From contig CAWGHN010000003.1 of the NCBI GenBank assembly GCA_963822435.1, positions 248,001 through 312,000 on the forward strand: a stretch of DNA of 64,000 bases. The letters are read 5' to 3'. The translations under genes and the position numbers were made by a program. Shown here piece by piece: positions 1 to 8,658 of this stretch. Position 1 is the stretch's first letter. The number at the start of each line of letters is the position of its first letter. Source of the DNA: JAUYQR01 sp963822435. Lineage in GTDB: Bacteria > Pseudomonadota > Alphaproteobacteria > Rhodobacterales > Rhodobacteraceae. Below the pieces are notes generated by a model, which saw nothing but the letters and a program-made list of their open reading frames with translations, was not told the DNA's origin and searched no databases.

Positions 1-654
1 CTCGACCGTCAGCTGGTAGGGCAGTTCCTCGTGCAGGCGCAGGGTCAGCTTTTCGCGCGTCATCTCGGCGGCGATCATCCGCATCGGCAGGTCGGCGATC
101 TGGTCTTCGGGGTAGAACCACGGGCCTTCGGGCACTTCGGCCGCCAGCCATTCGCGCAGGTCGGTGACGCCGTAACCCTTTTCGGCGCTGATCATGAAGG
201 TCTTCTTGAACGGATAGGCGCCGTTCAACTGTTCGGCCATCGCCAACAGGGTTTCCGCCTTTACCCGGTCGATCTTGTTGATCGCCAGCGCCACCGGCTG
301 ATCCTGCGGCATCTCGTTGGCCAGCCGGTCGATGATCGCCTGCACGCCTTCGGTCAACCCGCGCGTCGCCTCGACCAACAGCACGATCACATCGGCATCC
401 GACGCCCCGCCCCAGGCCGCCTTGACCATCGCGCGGTCAAGCCTGCGGCGCGGACGAAAGAGGCCCGGCGTGTCGACGAACACGATCTGCGCCTGACCTT
501 CCATGCAGACGCCACGGATGCGGGTGCGGGTGGTCTGAACCTTGTGCGTGACGATGGAAATCTTGGCCCCGACCATCCGGTTCATCAGGGTGGACTTGCC
601 GGCATTCGGCTCGCCGATCAGGGCCACAAAGCCCGCGCGGGTGGTGTCGGTCAT
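1..654 (-). CDS. era: GTPase Era (partial, C-terminus beyond left edge)
   Basis: Era-family GTPase; the family binds the 3' end of 16S rRNA and assists 30S subunit maturation. Only the first 218 codons are inside the window, so the end of the KH RNA-binding domain is missing. The GTPase motifs are readable: G1 GEPNAGKS (residues 14-21), G3 DTPG (61-64) and G4 NKID near residue 125. The ATG overlaps the stop codon of rnc by an ATGA (651-654), so translation is probably coupled. Era directly after rnc and lepB is the usual alphaproteobacterial order. The call is secure. Confidence 0.96.
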   Translation of the reverse strand, partial: MTDTTRAGFVALIGEPNAGKSTLMNRMVGAKISIVTHKVQTTRTRIRGVCMEGQAQIVFVDTPGLFRPRRRLDRAMVKAAWGGASDADVIVLLVEATRGLTEGVQAIIDRLANEMPQDQPVALAINKIDRVKAETLLAMAEQLNGAYPFKKTFMISAEKGYGVTDLREWLAAEVPEGPWFYPEDQIADLPMRMIAAEMTREKLTLRLHEELPYQLTVE

Positions 655-1337
655 GTCTCGTCCTCCAGCCGGGCCAGCAGCGACTTCGCGGCTTGCTGTT
701 CGGCGATGCGTTTCGATCCGGCTTGCGCCTCGGCGCGGGCGCCGCTTTCCAGGGTCACGGCAACCGTGAACAGGGGTTGATGATCCGGGCCGGTGCGGCC
801 GGCTTCGGTATAGGTGGGCGGCGGCATGCCACGGGCCTGCGCCCATTCCTGCAGCGCGGTCTTGGCGTCGCGGGCGTCGCTGTCGACCGCGCCGATCCGG
901 CCACCCCACAGGCGCAAGACCAGCGCCTTTGCCGCCTCGAAACCGCCATCAAGGTAGACCGCGGCGATCACCGCTTCCAGCGCGTCGCCCAGCAGCGCCT
1001 CCTTGCGCCGACCGCCCGACAGCATTTCCGAGCGGCCAAGTTTCAGCACCTCACCGAGACCCAAGGTGCGCGCCACATCGGCGCAGGTTTCCTTGCGCAC
1101 CAGCGCGTTGAAGCGCGGCGCAAGCTGGCCTTCGCTGGCAGCCGGGTCGGCGTCCAGCAACGCCTCGGCCATCACAAGGCCAAGGACGCGGTCGCCAAGG
1201 AATTCGAGCCGCTGGTTGTCGGGCCGGGTCGACGACGAGATCGAGGCGTGCGTCACCGCGCGCAAAAGGTGGTCGGGCGTACGGAACGTGTATCCCAGAC
1301 GGCCCTCGAGGGCCTTGAGATCCGCCGAAAGCCTCAC
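651..1337 (-). CDS. rnc: Ribonuclease III
   Basis: RNase III of 228 residues, the endonuclease that cleaves double-stranded RNA in rRNA precursors and antisense duplexes. The catalytic signature QRLEFLGDRVL is at residues 42-52, with the metal-binding pair E45 and D49. A C-terminal double-stranded RNA-binding domain (from about residue 155, TALQEWAQARGMPPPTY...) follows. Length is normal for the family. The start codon overlaps the end of lepB by 4 bp and the stop overlaps the start of era by 4 bp, which places it in the middle of a lepB-rnc-era operon. Confidence 0.97.
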   Translation of the reverse strand: MRLSADLKALEGRLGYTFRTPDHLLRAVTHASISSSTRPDNQRLEFLGDRVLGLVMAEALLDADPAASEGQLAPRFNALVRKETCADVARTLGLGEVLKLGRSEMLSGGRRKEALLGDALEAVIAAVYLDGGFEAAKALVLRLWGGRIGAVDSDARDAKTALQEWAQARGMPPPTYTEAGRTGPDHQPLFTVAVTLESGARAEAQAGSKRIAEQQAAKSLLARLEDET

Positions 1338-2122
1338 TCAATCGCCTTGAAGAAGCGGTCCGACCGCCACGTCCAGAAATACAGCATCCGGGTGCCGGCC
1401 GAAGAAAAGATCACCCGGTCGGCGCGGCCGATCAGGTTTTCCGCCGGCACGAAACCGACGCCGCCGGCGCGCTGGTTGAAGCGGCTGTCCATGCTGTTGT
1501 CGCGGTTGTCGCCCATGAAGAAGTATTGCCCGTCCGGCACGGTGAACACGTCGGTGTTGTCACCACCGCCGTTGGTGTCGATGTTCAGGATGTTGTGCTT
1601 TTGCCCTTCGGGAAGGGTTTCGATGAACCGGCTGCGGGTGCAGATGCCACCGTCGCCCACGGCCCCGTTTTCGCAGCGCGGGCGGCTGCGCATCGGGCCT
1701 TGCGGTTCGTTGATTTCCTCGAACACGCCGGCGGGTTCCTGCGGAGCCTCGACCCCGTTGATGAAGAGGACGCCGTTCTTCATCTGGATCGTGTCGCCAG
1801 GCAGGCCGATCAGTCGCTTGATGAAATCGGTGCCGTTCACCGGGTGGCGGAACACCACGACATCGCCGCGCTCAGGATCGGAGCCAAGGATGCGGCCGGT
1901 GATCGGGCACAGGCCGAAGGGGCAGGAATAGCGCGAATAGCCGTAAGCCATCTTGTTGACGAACAGGAAGTCGCCGATCAGCAGCGTGTCCTTCATCGAT
2001 TCGGACGGAATCCAGAAGGGCTGGAAGAACAGGGTTCGGAACACGCCTGCGATGATCAGTGCCCAGAAGACGGTCTTGATCGTTTCGACGATGCCGCCGT
2101 CGGATTTGCTTGCTGATGCCAT
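1334..2122 (-). CDS. lepB: Signal peptidase I
   Basis: Type I signal peptidase (262 residues), which removes signal peptides from exported proteins on the periplasmic face of the inner membrane. One N-terminal membrane segment (about residues 15-33) is followed by the catalytic serine in PSESM (S42) and the general-base lysine in FIKRLIGLPGD (K102), the Ser-Lys dyad of the S26 family. The C-terminal GDNRDNSMDSR box is also present. It overlaps rnc by 4 bp. The gap to acpS upstream is 86 bp and holds a short tandem duplication. Confidence 0.97.
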   Translation of the reverse strand: MASASKSDGGIVETIKTVFWALIIAGVFRTLFFQPFWIPSESMKDTLLIGDFLFVNKMAYGYSRYSCPFGLCPITGRILGSDPERGDVVVFRHPVNGTDFIKRLIGLPGDTIQMKNGVLFINGVEAPQEPAGVFEEINEPQGPMRSRPRCENGAVGDGGICTRSRFIETLPEGQKHNILNIDTNGGGDNTDVFTVPDGQYFFMGDNRDNSMDSRFNQRAGGVGFVPAENLIGRADRVIFSSAGTRMLYFWTWRSDRFFKAIE

Positions 2123-2178
2123 GCTGCCCTGCCTGCCGGATTTCGCGCTACATGCGCGCGGGGCACGCGCGAGTCAAG

Positions 2179-2216
2179 CGCGGGCCGGATTATCGGGCGC
2201 GGGCCGGATTATCGGG
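2179..2216. repeat. Two tandem copies of a 19-bp unit at the acpS 3' end
   Basis: The unit CGCGGGCCGGATTATCGGG occurs twice head to tail without a spacer (2179-2197 and 2198-2216). The second copy contains the TAA stop codon of acpS (2211-2209 on the minus strand), and the first lies in the gap before lepB. It looks like a local slippage duplication of the gene end. It is too short to say anything about function. Confidence 0.85.
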
Positions 2217-2646
2217 GGGCTGCACCCGAAGCCGTGATGGCCCCGACCAGCGGTCGCGCCTCGATCACCACGAAGGCCTGCGCCCACGGGTGGTCGTCGG
2301 TCAAGGTGAGGTGGATCAGCGCCTCATGGCCCTCTGGCGTCAACTCGCGCAGGCGTTCCGCGGCCCAGCCGGTGACATGCATCACCGGTTGGCCGGACCG
2401 CAGGTTCGTCACCGCCATGTCCTTCCAGCCGATCCCCATGCGCAGCCCGGTGCCCAGCGCCTTGGAACAGGCCTCCTTGGCGGCCCAGCGTTTGGCGTAG
2501 GTGGCCGCCACGGCGCGCGGGCGGCTTTCAGCCTTGGCCTGTTCATGATCGGTGAACACCCGGTCGCGGAAACGGTCGCCAAAACGGGCCAGCGTTGCCT
2601 CGATCCGTTCGATGTTGGCAAGGTCGCTGCCAATGCCTAGGATCAT
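2209..2646 (-). CDS. acpS: Holo-[acyl-carrier-protein] synthase
   Basis: AcpS (145 residues) transfers the 4'-phosphopantetheine arm from coenzyme A to the serine of acyl carrier protein, activating it for fatty acid synthesis. The family motifs are present: GIGSD with metal-binding D8, and RWAAKEACSKALGTG with E58. The start overlaps the stop of pdxJ (ATGA, 2643-2646), the classical pdxJ-acpS coupling. The C-terminal residues and TAA stop fall inside a 19-bp tandem duplication, so the last few residues may be variable between relatives. Confidence 0.96.
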   Translation of the reverse strand: MILGIGSDLANIERIEATLARFGDRFRDRVFTDHEQAKAESRPRAVAATYAKRWAAKEACSKALGTGLRMGIGWKDMAVTNLRSGQPVMHVTGWAAERLRELTPEGHEALIHLTLTDDHPWAQAFVVIEARPLVGAITASGAAPR

Positions 2647-3416
2647 GCCCGTGCCACATCCATCCGGCGGCGCATTTCCTCGATCGCGGGGCCAAGGCCG
2701 CGGAAGATCGCCTCGCCGATCAGGAAGTGGCCGATGTTCAGTTCGGCGACCTCGGGGATTGCGGCGATGGGGCCGACGTTGTCGTAGGTGAGGCCGTGGC
2801 CGGCGTGAACCTCAAGCCCGGCGGCGGCGGCAAGGCGTGCGCCTTCGCGCAGGAAGCCAAGCTCGCGTTCGGCAAGGTCGGGGTGGCCGTCAGCCAGCAG
2901 GTCGGCGTAAAGCCCGGTGTGCAGTTCGACGACCGCGGCGCCGATGCGGGCGGAGGCTTCGATCTGGCGGGCGTCATGGCTGATGAACATGCTGACGCGG
3001 CAGCCCGCCTCGGTCAGCGGCGCGATGAAGGCGGCAAGGCGGGTCTTGTCGCCGGCGACGTCAAGGCCACCTTCGGTTGTCCGTTCTTCGCGCTTTTCGG
3101 GCACAAGGCAGACGGCGTGGGGTTTGTGGCGCAGCGCCAGCGCCTGCATTTCCGCTGTGGCGGCACATTCGAAATTGAGCGGCACGGTAATCGCGGCGAT
3201 CAGCGCGTTGATATCGGCGTCGCGGATATGGCGGCGGTCTTCGCGCAGGTGGGCGGTGATGCCGTCAGCCCCGGCCGCTTCGGCCAGAAGGGCCGCGCGC
3301 AAGGGGTCAGGCCAGGCGGTGCCACGCGCGTTGCGCACGGTGGCCACATGGTCGATGTTGACGCCAAGGCGAAGATGCCGGGGGGCGGGGCTGCGGCCGC
3401 GCGGAGAGTTTGCCAT
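2643..3416 (-). CDS. pdxJ: Pyridoxine 5'-phosphate synthase
   Basis: PdxJ (257 residues) condenses 1-deoxyxylulose 5-phosphate with 3-amino-2-oxopropyl phosphate to make pyridoxine 5'-phosphate, the last ring-forming step of DXP-dependent vitamin B6 synthesis. The diagnostic start LGVNIDHVATVRNARG is at residues 17-32, and the C-terminal HAGHGLTYDNV phosphate-binding loop is present. The N-terminus carries about 15 extra residues (MANSPRGRSPAPRH...) compared with the compact family start, but no better-placed ATG exists. It is translationally coupled to acpS downstream. Confidence 0.96.
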   Translation of the reverse strand: MANSPRGRSPAPRHLRLGVNIDHVATVRNARGTAWPDPLRAALLAEAAGADGITAHLREDRRHIRDADINALIAAITVPLNFECAATAEMQALALRHKPHAVCLVPEKREERTTEGGLDVAGDKTRLAAFIAPLTEAGCRVSMFISHDARQIEASARIGAAVVELHTGLYADLLADGHPDLAERELGFLREGARLAAAAGLEVHAGHGLTYDNVGPIAAIPEVAELNIGHFLIGEAIFRGLGPAIEEMRRRMDVARA

Positions 3417-3451
3417 CGAGGATCTTTCTGCGTCTTGAATTCAGGCCGATA

Positions 3452-4171
3452 TTACGGCGTTCCGGGGCCGTCGTCACCCTCGCCGCCGTCGTCACGCTGG
3501 GCCTCACGTTCGGCTTTGCGCTTCAGCTTGGCCGCGGCGGTCGCGACGGTTTCGCGCAAGGACCTGCGGCGTTCGCTGCGTTCCTTGGCCTTGGCGGCGC
3601 GGGCCTTCTGATAGGCTTCGACGAGCGGAATGGTGACATAGTAGGCCGCGCTGCTGATCAGGATGCCCGGTCCCAGCGCACCGATGAAATAGGGCAGGTA
3701 AATTTCGTTCCAGAATTCGAAAAGCCCGCCCCAGCGCGCCTTTTCCGGTCCGAAAAGCGCACGGAAGTTGTACCACAGATCCTGGCCGGCGTTGGAGAAC
3801 GCGCCGAGGATGTAATCGGCGTTCAACGGCGCTTCGATCCCCATGATCCAGTGGCCAAGGGTCATTGCCAGAACGGCGAAGAACGGCGTGGTGACAGGGT
3901 TGGTGTTGAACGTGGCCAGAAGCGAGGCCAGCACGTTGCCGCGGATCAGCCTGGCCGCGCCCCATGCCGCGAGGAACTGTAACCCCGGCAATGGCAGAAA
4001 CCCGATCAGCGAGCCTGCGAACACGCCACGGGCAACGCGGTGCGGTTGGTCAGGCAGCCGGCGCATCCGGTAGACGACATAGCGGATCGCACGCCTGAAG
4101 CCGCCGCGGGGATAGACCTGCTCTCGCAGCCAAGGGCCCCAGCCCAACGGTTTTCTGCGCTTGAAGACCAA
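3452..4171 (-). CDS. DUF2062 domain membrane protein
   Basis: Protein of 239 residues with the DUF2062 signature: a basic N-terminus, FAGSLIGFLPLPGLQ near residue 50 and the conserved TFNTNPVTTPFF near residue 87, followed by two or three hydrophobic segments. The C-terminal 40 residues are highly charged (KAKERSERR...GDDGPGTP) and probably cytoplasmic. The start chosen is TTG at 4171, preceded by GGGAAGGG; no nearby ATG keeps the conserved N-terminus. Its function is unknown. It lies between relA/spoT and pdxJ in one same-strand run. Confidence 0.85.
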   Translation of the reverse strand: MVFKRRKPLGWGPWLREQVYPRGGFRRAIRYVVYRMRRLPDQPHRVARGVFAGSLIGFLPLPGLQFLAAWGAARLIRGNVLASLLATFNTNPVTTPFFAVLAMTLGHWIMGIEAPLNADYILGAFSNAGQDLWYNFRALFGPEKARWGGLFEFWNEIYLPYFIGALGPGILISSAAYYVTIPLVEAYQKARAAKAKERSERRRSLRETVATAAAKLKRKAEREAQRDDGGEGDDGPGTP

Positions 4172-4214
4172 CTTTCGCCCTTCCCGTCCGGGATTTGCCC
4201 CCGGTTCTCAAGCC

Positions 4215-6332
4215 CTAGGGCCTGCGTGTCAAATCCCTGTGACGCGAGATCTGCGCCACATCCGTTTCCGCCTCGAGTGCGGTCATCACCATGTGCAGAT
4301 GTTCCACATCGCGCAGGTCTACGTCGATAACAAGGCGATAAAAGTCCGGTTTTCTGTCCGTGAACCTGAGGTCGGAGATATTGGCCTTCTGCTCTCCGAT
4401 CAAGGTGCAGATACGGCCAAGGACACCCGCGTCATTGGAAATCGTGATTTCCAACGTGATCGTGTAGACCGGCGCGTGGCGGCCGGAATGCCATTGCAGG
4501 TCGACCCAGCGGGCGGTCTGATCCTCGAATTCCTCCAGCGCGGGGCAGTCGATAGCGTGAACCACGACGCCTTGCCCCCGGTAGGTAATGCCGACGATGC
4601 GTTCACCCGGCACCGGCTGGCAGCACTGCGCGCGCTTGAAGGTCTGGTCGGCGGTCAGGCCGACGACCGGGCGCTTGGCATCCACCTCTTCCGACGTGGC
4701 TTGGGCAAGGTCGGGATAGAGCGTCTCGACCACGCGCCGGGCTGTCAGTTCCGCAGAACCCAGCCGCGCCAGCAGATCGTTTTCGTCGGTCAGGCCCAGC
4801 ATCTTGGCCGCCGTGCGCAGCGCCTTGTCGGTCGCTTTCTTGCCGACATGGTCGAACGCGGCGCGGGCAAGTTCCTGACCAAGCTTGACGAAACGGCCCC
4901 GGTCCTCTTCGCGCAAGCTGCGCCGGATCGCGGCCTTGGCGCGGCCGGTGGTCACAATGTCGATCCACGATGATTGCGGGCGCTGGCCTTCGGCGGTGAT
5001 GATCTCGACCGACTGGCCGTTCTTCAGCCGCGTCCACAAGGGCACGCGGATACCGTCGATCTTGGCCGACACGCAGGAGTTTCCGATCCGGGTGTGGATC
5101 GCATAGGCGTAATCGAGCGGTGTCGCGCCACGGGGCAACTGGATCACGTCCCCTTTCGGGGTGAAGCAGAACACCTGATCGGAATACATCTCGAGCTTGA
5201 CGTTTTCGAGGAATTCGTCGGTGTCGCCCGCATCCAGCCGTTCGGTCAGCGCCGCGATCCACTTGGCGGGATCGACGGCAAAGGGGTTCTTTGCGCGCAC
5301 CCCTTCGCGATAGGACCAGTGTGCCGCAACGCCGGCTTCGGCCACTTCGTGCATCTCGCGGGTGCGGATCTGCACTTCGACACGCTTGCCGTCGCGGCCC
5401 GAGACAGTGGTGTGGATCGAGCGGTAGCCGTTGTTCTTTGGCTGGCTGATGTAATCCTTGAACCGCCCCGGCACCGCGCGCCAGCGTTGGTGGATGACGC
5501 CGAGGATACGGTAGCAGTCGGCAACGCTGCCGCAGATCACGCGAAAGCCGTAGATGTCGGACAGACGTGAAAAGGCCAGATCCTTTTCCTGCATCTTGCG
5601 CCAGATCGAATAGGGCTTTTTCGCGCGGCCGAACACGTCAGCCTCGATCTGCGCCTTTTCCAGTTCGTGCCGGATGTCGCCGGTGATCTTGTGGACGACG
5701 TCGCCCGCCTCGCGCTGAAGGGTCAGGAAACGGCGGATGATGGAATTGCGCGCCTCGGGGTTCAGGACCTTGAAGGACAGATCCTCCAACTCCTCGCGCA
5801 TCCACTGCATGCCCATGCGGCCTGCCAGCGGGGCGAAGATCTCCATCGTTTCGCGGGCCTTCTGGGCCTGTTTTTCCGGCTTCATCGAACGGATGGTGCG
5901 CATGTTGTGCAGCCGGTCGCCCAGCTTGACGAGGATGACGCGCAAATCCTTGGACATCGCCATGAACAGCTTGCGGAAGTTTTCCGCCTGCTGGTTTTCG
6001 GTCGACGACAGTTGCAGGTTGGTCAGCTTGGTCACGCCATCGACCAGTTCCGCCACCTCCTCGCCAAACAGCGAGGTGATTTCGGTGTAGGTCGATCGGG
6101 TATCCTCGATCGTGTCGTGCAAAAGCGCGGTGATGATCGTCGCGTCATCCAGCCGTTGTTCCGTCAGGATCGCGGCGACGGCAACAGGATGGGTGAAGTA
6201 GGGTTCGCCCGATTTTCGCATCTGGCCGTCGTGCATGCGAAACCCGTAGGCATACGCCTTGCGGATCTGGTCGGCATTGCACCGCGGGTTGTAGTTGCGG
6301 ACAAGGGCGATGAGGTCTTCGACGTCGATCAT
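4215..6332 (-). CDS. relA/spoT: Bifunctional (p)ppGpp synthetase/hydrolase (RelA/SpoT family)
   Basis: Single long RSH enzyme of 705 residues that makes and degrades the alarmone (p)ppGpp. Domains in order: HD hydrolase with intact H72-D73 (LLHDTIEDT), synthetase with the RFKDYISQPKNNGYRS block near residue 290, TGS (VFCFTPKGDVIQLP), a middle helical region, and a C-terminal ACT domain (TLEITISNDAGVLGRI). Both catalytic halves look intact, as expected for the single Rsh of alphaproteobacteria. It follows rpoZ by 31 bp, the same rpoZ-spoT linkage known from enterics. Confidence 0.97.
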   Translation of the reverse strand: MIDVEDLIALVRNYNPRCNADQIRKAYAYGFRMHDGQMRKSGEPYFTHPVAVAAILTEQRLDDATIITALLHDTIEDTRSTYTEITSLFGEEVAELVDGVTKLTNLQLSSTENQQAENFRKLFMAMSKDLRVILVKLGDRLHNMRTIRSMKPEKQAQKARETMEIFAPLAGRMGMQWMREELEDLSFKVLNPEARNSIIRRFLTLQREAGDVVHKITGDIRHELEKAQIEADVFGRAKKPYSIWRKMQEKDLAFSRLSDIYGFRVICGSVADCYRILGVIHQRWRAVPGRFKDYISQPKNNGYRSIHTTVSGRDGKRVEVQIRTREMHEVAEAGVAAHWSYREGVRAKNPFAVDPAKWIAALTERLDAGDTDEFLENVKLEMYSDQVFCFTPKGDVIQLPRGATPLDYAYAIHTRIGNSCVSAKIDGIRVPLWTRLKNGQSVEIITAEGQRPQSSWIDIVTTGRAKAAIRRSLREEDRGRFVKLGQELARAAFDHVGKKATDKALRTAAKMLGLTDENDLLARLGSAELTARRVVETLYPDLAQATSEEVDAKRPVVGLTADQTFKRAQCCQPVPGERIVGITYRGQGVVVHAIDCPALEEFEDQTARWVDLQWHSGRHAPVYTITLEITISNDAGVLGRICTLIGEQKANISDLRFTDRKPDFYRLVIDVDLRDVEHLHMVMTALEAETDVAQISRHRDLTRRP

Positions 6333-6363
6333 CAGCGCCCTGCCTTGCGGGTGTAAGCCCGTG

Positions 6364-6717
6364 TCAGATATCGCCCTGCGCTTCCATCAGCGCGCGCAAC
6401 AGCTTTTCTTCCGACATGTCGTCGACCATCGGACGGTCCATATCGCCGCCCATCAGAAGCGCCATCTGGTCTTCCTCGGGTTCGTCGACTTCGATCTGGG
6501 TCTGGTGGCTTTCGATCATCCGCTCGCGCAGGCTGTCGGCAAGCTGGGTTTCCTCGGCGATCTCGCGCAGCGAGACGACGGGGTTCTTGTCATTGTCCCG
6601 CTCGACCGTGATCGGCGAGCCGGCCTGGATCTCACGCGCACGGTGAGCGGCAAGCATCACCAGTTCGAACCGGTTCGGAACCTTGTCGACGCAATCTTCG
6701 ACCGTTACGCGGGCCAT
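6364..6717 (-). CDS. rpoZ: RNA polymerase omega subunit
   Basis: Omega subunit (117 residues), which chaperones assembly of the beta' subunit and mediates the ppGpp response of RNA polymerase. The N-terminal block MARVTVEDCVDKVPNRFELVM carries the conserved family core, and AHRAREIQAG follows at residues 25-34. The C-terminal half is acidic (EVDEPEEDQ) and longer than in enterics, which is usual in this family. It is the first gene after a good promoter-like sequence at 6755-6783 and is followed closely by relA/spoT. Confidence 0.96.
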   Translation of the reverse strand: MARVTVEDCVDKVPNRFELVMLAAHRAREIQAGSPITVERDNDKNPVVSLREIAEETQLADSLRERMIESHQTQIEVDEPEEDQMALLMGGDMDRPMVDDMSEEKLLRALMEAQGDI

Positions 6718-6754
6718 GGCAAACTCCAGTTCGGGTGGCTCATTGGAAGTGGCC

Positions 6755-6783
6755 TATGTAGTCGCTGCATTATTTCTTGACAA
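6755..6783 (-). promoter_or_regulatory. Probable housekeeping promoter for rpoZ-relA/spoT
   Basis: Read on the minus strand there is TTGTCA (6783-6778), a 17-bp spacer and TACATA (6760-6755). The predicted start point is about 30 bp upstream of the rpoZ ATG. Spacing and hexamers fit sigma-70 type promoters. No experimental support is available from the sequence. Confidence 0.5.
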
Positions 6784-6801
6784 GCGTTGAATCGGGCCGA
6801 T

Positions 6802-7386
6802 TCACAGCGCTACGACGGCATCCTTGTCAGACTGTGGCAGCGCGGCCAGCATCTGCGTCACGGTCTGGCCGGTGCGTGGATGCACCCAATCGGGCGCGAC
6901 ATCAGCCAAGGGAACCAGCACGAAGGCGCGGTCCTGCATCCGTGGGTGCGGCAGGATCAACTGGTCGGGTGTGGTGCCGATCTGCTGGTCGGCAGGCAAC
7001 AGACGCCAGCGGTCCTGGGTCTGGGCGTCGGGCAAGACCGAATCACCCACCGCCAACAGGTCGATGTCCAGCGTGCGCATCCCCCAGCGCTGCACACGCG
7101 TGCGACCGAACCGCGCCTCGACCGCGTGAAACCGCGCTAGAACCGAGGAAAGAAGCGTGGCCGCATCCGCGCCCTTGATCCCCGGAAAGGCAACCACAGC
7201 GGCGGCGTTCACGTAATCCGGCCCTGCGCCGGCCGGAAAGCACGGAGTGGCGAAAAGCCGGCTCATCGCCATCACGTCAACCCCGTCCGCCGCGAGTTCC
7301 GCTACGGCGCGCTTCAGGCTTTCGGCGGGCATTTGCCCATCGAACGGCAGGTTTGCGCCAAATGCAACCAGAGCGTGTATTTTCAT
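6802..7386 (-). CDS. folK: 2-amino-4-hydroxy-6-hydroxymethyldihydropteridine pyrophosphokinase
   Basis: HPPK (194 residues), which pyrophosphorylates 6-hydroxymethyl-7,8-dihydropterin with ATP in folate synthesis. Family blocks are FGANLPF near the start, RFGRTRVQRWGMRTLDIDLL (metal-binding DxD in LDIDLL) and LILPHPRMQDRAFVLVPL. I chose the ATG at 7386 (MKIHALVAFGAN) rather than an upstream in-frame codon at 7425, because the family begins within a few residues of this strand. A 15-nt palindrome (6789-6803) overlaps the stop codon. Confidence 0.94.
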   Translation of the reverse strand: MKIHALVAFGANLPFDGQMPAESLKRAVAELAADGVDVMAMSRLFATPCFPAGAGPDYVNAAAVVAFPGIKGADAATLLSSVLARFHAVEARFGRTRVQRWGMRTLDIDLLAVGDSVLPDAQTQDRWRLLPADQQIGTTPDQLILPHPRMQDRAFVLVPLADVAPDWVHPRTGQTVTQMLAALPQSDKDAVVAL

Positions 7387-7535
7387 GGCCTTTTTCTCAG
7401 GGTTTATTGTAGGCTTGACTTGCAATGGGGAGTTTCGAACAGATATTCCGACAGCGTTGTCCAGCGAATTTCGATATATTAAACGCAGATCATAAAGAAG
7501 TTCGATTGGTGCGATGGGTTTTGAGGGGACACTGA

Positions 7536-8111
7536 ATGTTTTACAAGGACGAACGGCTCGCGCTGTTCATCGACGGATCAAATCTTTACGCAGCCGCAAA
7601 GGCGCTGGGATTTGACATCGACTACAAGCTGCTGCGGATGGAATTTATCCGTCGCGGCAAGATGTTGCGCGCTTTCTACTACACTGCGCTGTTGGAAAAC
7701 GACGATTATTCGCCGATCCGGCCGCTGGTCGACTGGCTGCATTACAACGGCTTCACCATGCGCACCAAGCCGGCAAAGGAATACACCGACAGCCAGGGAC
7801 GGCGGAAGGTGAAGGGCAACATGGACATCGAGCTGTGCGTCGATGCGATGGAACTTGCCAACCGGGTCGACCATATCGTGCTGTTTTCCGGCGACGGCGA
7901 TTTCCGGCCGCTGGTGGAAAGCCTGCAACGGCAGGGGGTTCGGGTGTCGGTCGTGTCGACGATCCGCAGCCAGCCGCCGATGATTGCCGACGAATTGCGC
8001 CGTCAGGCCGACAACTTCATCGAGTTGGACGAGCTGCGCGACGTGATCGGCCGCCCGCCGCGTGAACCGCGCCCCGCGGCAAACGAAGCCGAGGCCGTTG
8101 ACGTCAAGTGA
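7536..8111 (+). CDS. NYN-domain (LabA/DUF88-type) protein, predicted ribonuclease
   Basis: A 191-residue NYN-domain protein of the LabA/DUF88 family, related to PIN-type metal-dependent nucleases. The acidic site residues are visible: FIDGSN (D13), NMDIEL (D97) and FSGDGDF (D120, D122). A strong ribosome-binding sequence (GAGGGGA) lies just before the ATG. It is divergent from folK, and the gap between them is AT-rich. The RNA target cannot be deduced. The C-terminal 25 residues (REPRPAANEAEA...) look disordered. Confidence 0.88.
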   Translation: MFYKDERLALFIDGSNLYAAAKALGFDIDYKLLRMEFIRRGKMLRAFYYTALLENDDYSPIRPLVDWLHYNGFTMRTKPAKEYTDSQGRRKVKGNMDIELCVDAMELANRVDHIVLFSGDGDFRPLVESLQRQGVRVSVVSTIRSQPPMIADELRRQADNFIELDELRDVIGRPPREPRPAANEAEAVDVK

Positions 8112-8157
8112 TGGGCGCCAATGACGCGCGCCGGGTGACGACGGCGCGCGCGGGTCG

Positions 8158-8631
8158 GTGCAGAACTTGTATCCTGCACAGTCACCGCTTTTGGCGGCCT
8201 CGCGGATGATCGCTCTTTTCGGGCTGTTCGCTGCAGCCTTTCTGGCGGCCACCCCGGTTCCGTTTCAGTCGGAGGTGGTGTTTCTGGCGCTGCTTGCCGC
8301 GGGCTGGGGGGCGCTGGGGCTGGTCATCGTCGCCTCGGTCGGAAATGTGCTGGGGTCCTGCGTCACCTACGCACTTGGCCGCGTGCTGGCCGGGTTTCAG
8401 GATCACCGCTGGTTTCCGCTGACCCCTGTGCAGATGGACCGGGCAAGCGGCTGGTTCCGGCGCTGGGGCGTGTGGGTGCTGCTGCTGAGTTGGGCGCCCG
8501 GTGGAGACCTTGCGGTTGCAATGGCCGGAGTGCTGCGGGTGCCGGTCTGGCAGTTCCTGATCCTGGTCACGATCGCCAAGACCGTGCGGTATTGCGTCGT
8601 TGCCTATGCCGGTGTCGCCGTGATGGCTTGA
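8158..8631 (+). CDS. YqaA-family (DedA/SNARE-associated) inner-membrane protein
   Basis: Small integral membrane protein of up to 157 residues with the layout of YqaA/DedA relatives. A hydrophobic start holds TPVPFQSEVVF, then comes a glycine-rich ASVGNVLGSCVTYALGR re-entrant segment, an amphipathic middle, FRRWGVWVLLLSWAPGGD, and a last membrane helix. The start is uncertain: GTG at 8158, or ATG at 8206 which begins at the first membrane segment. Members of the wider family are linked to lipid scrambling and membrane homeostasis, but the specific role is unknown. Confidence 0.82.
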   Translation: MQNLYPAQSPLLAASRMIALFGLFAAAFLAATPVPFQSEVVFLALLAAGWGALGLVIVASVGNVLGSCVTYALGRVLAGFQDHRWFPLTPVQMDRASGWFRRWGVWVLLLSWAPGGDLAVAMAGVLRVPVWQFLILVTIAKTVRYCVVAYAGVAVMA

Positions 8632-8658
8632 CCGCCGCAACCGTGCTACCGCGGTGCG

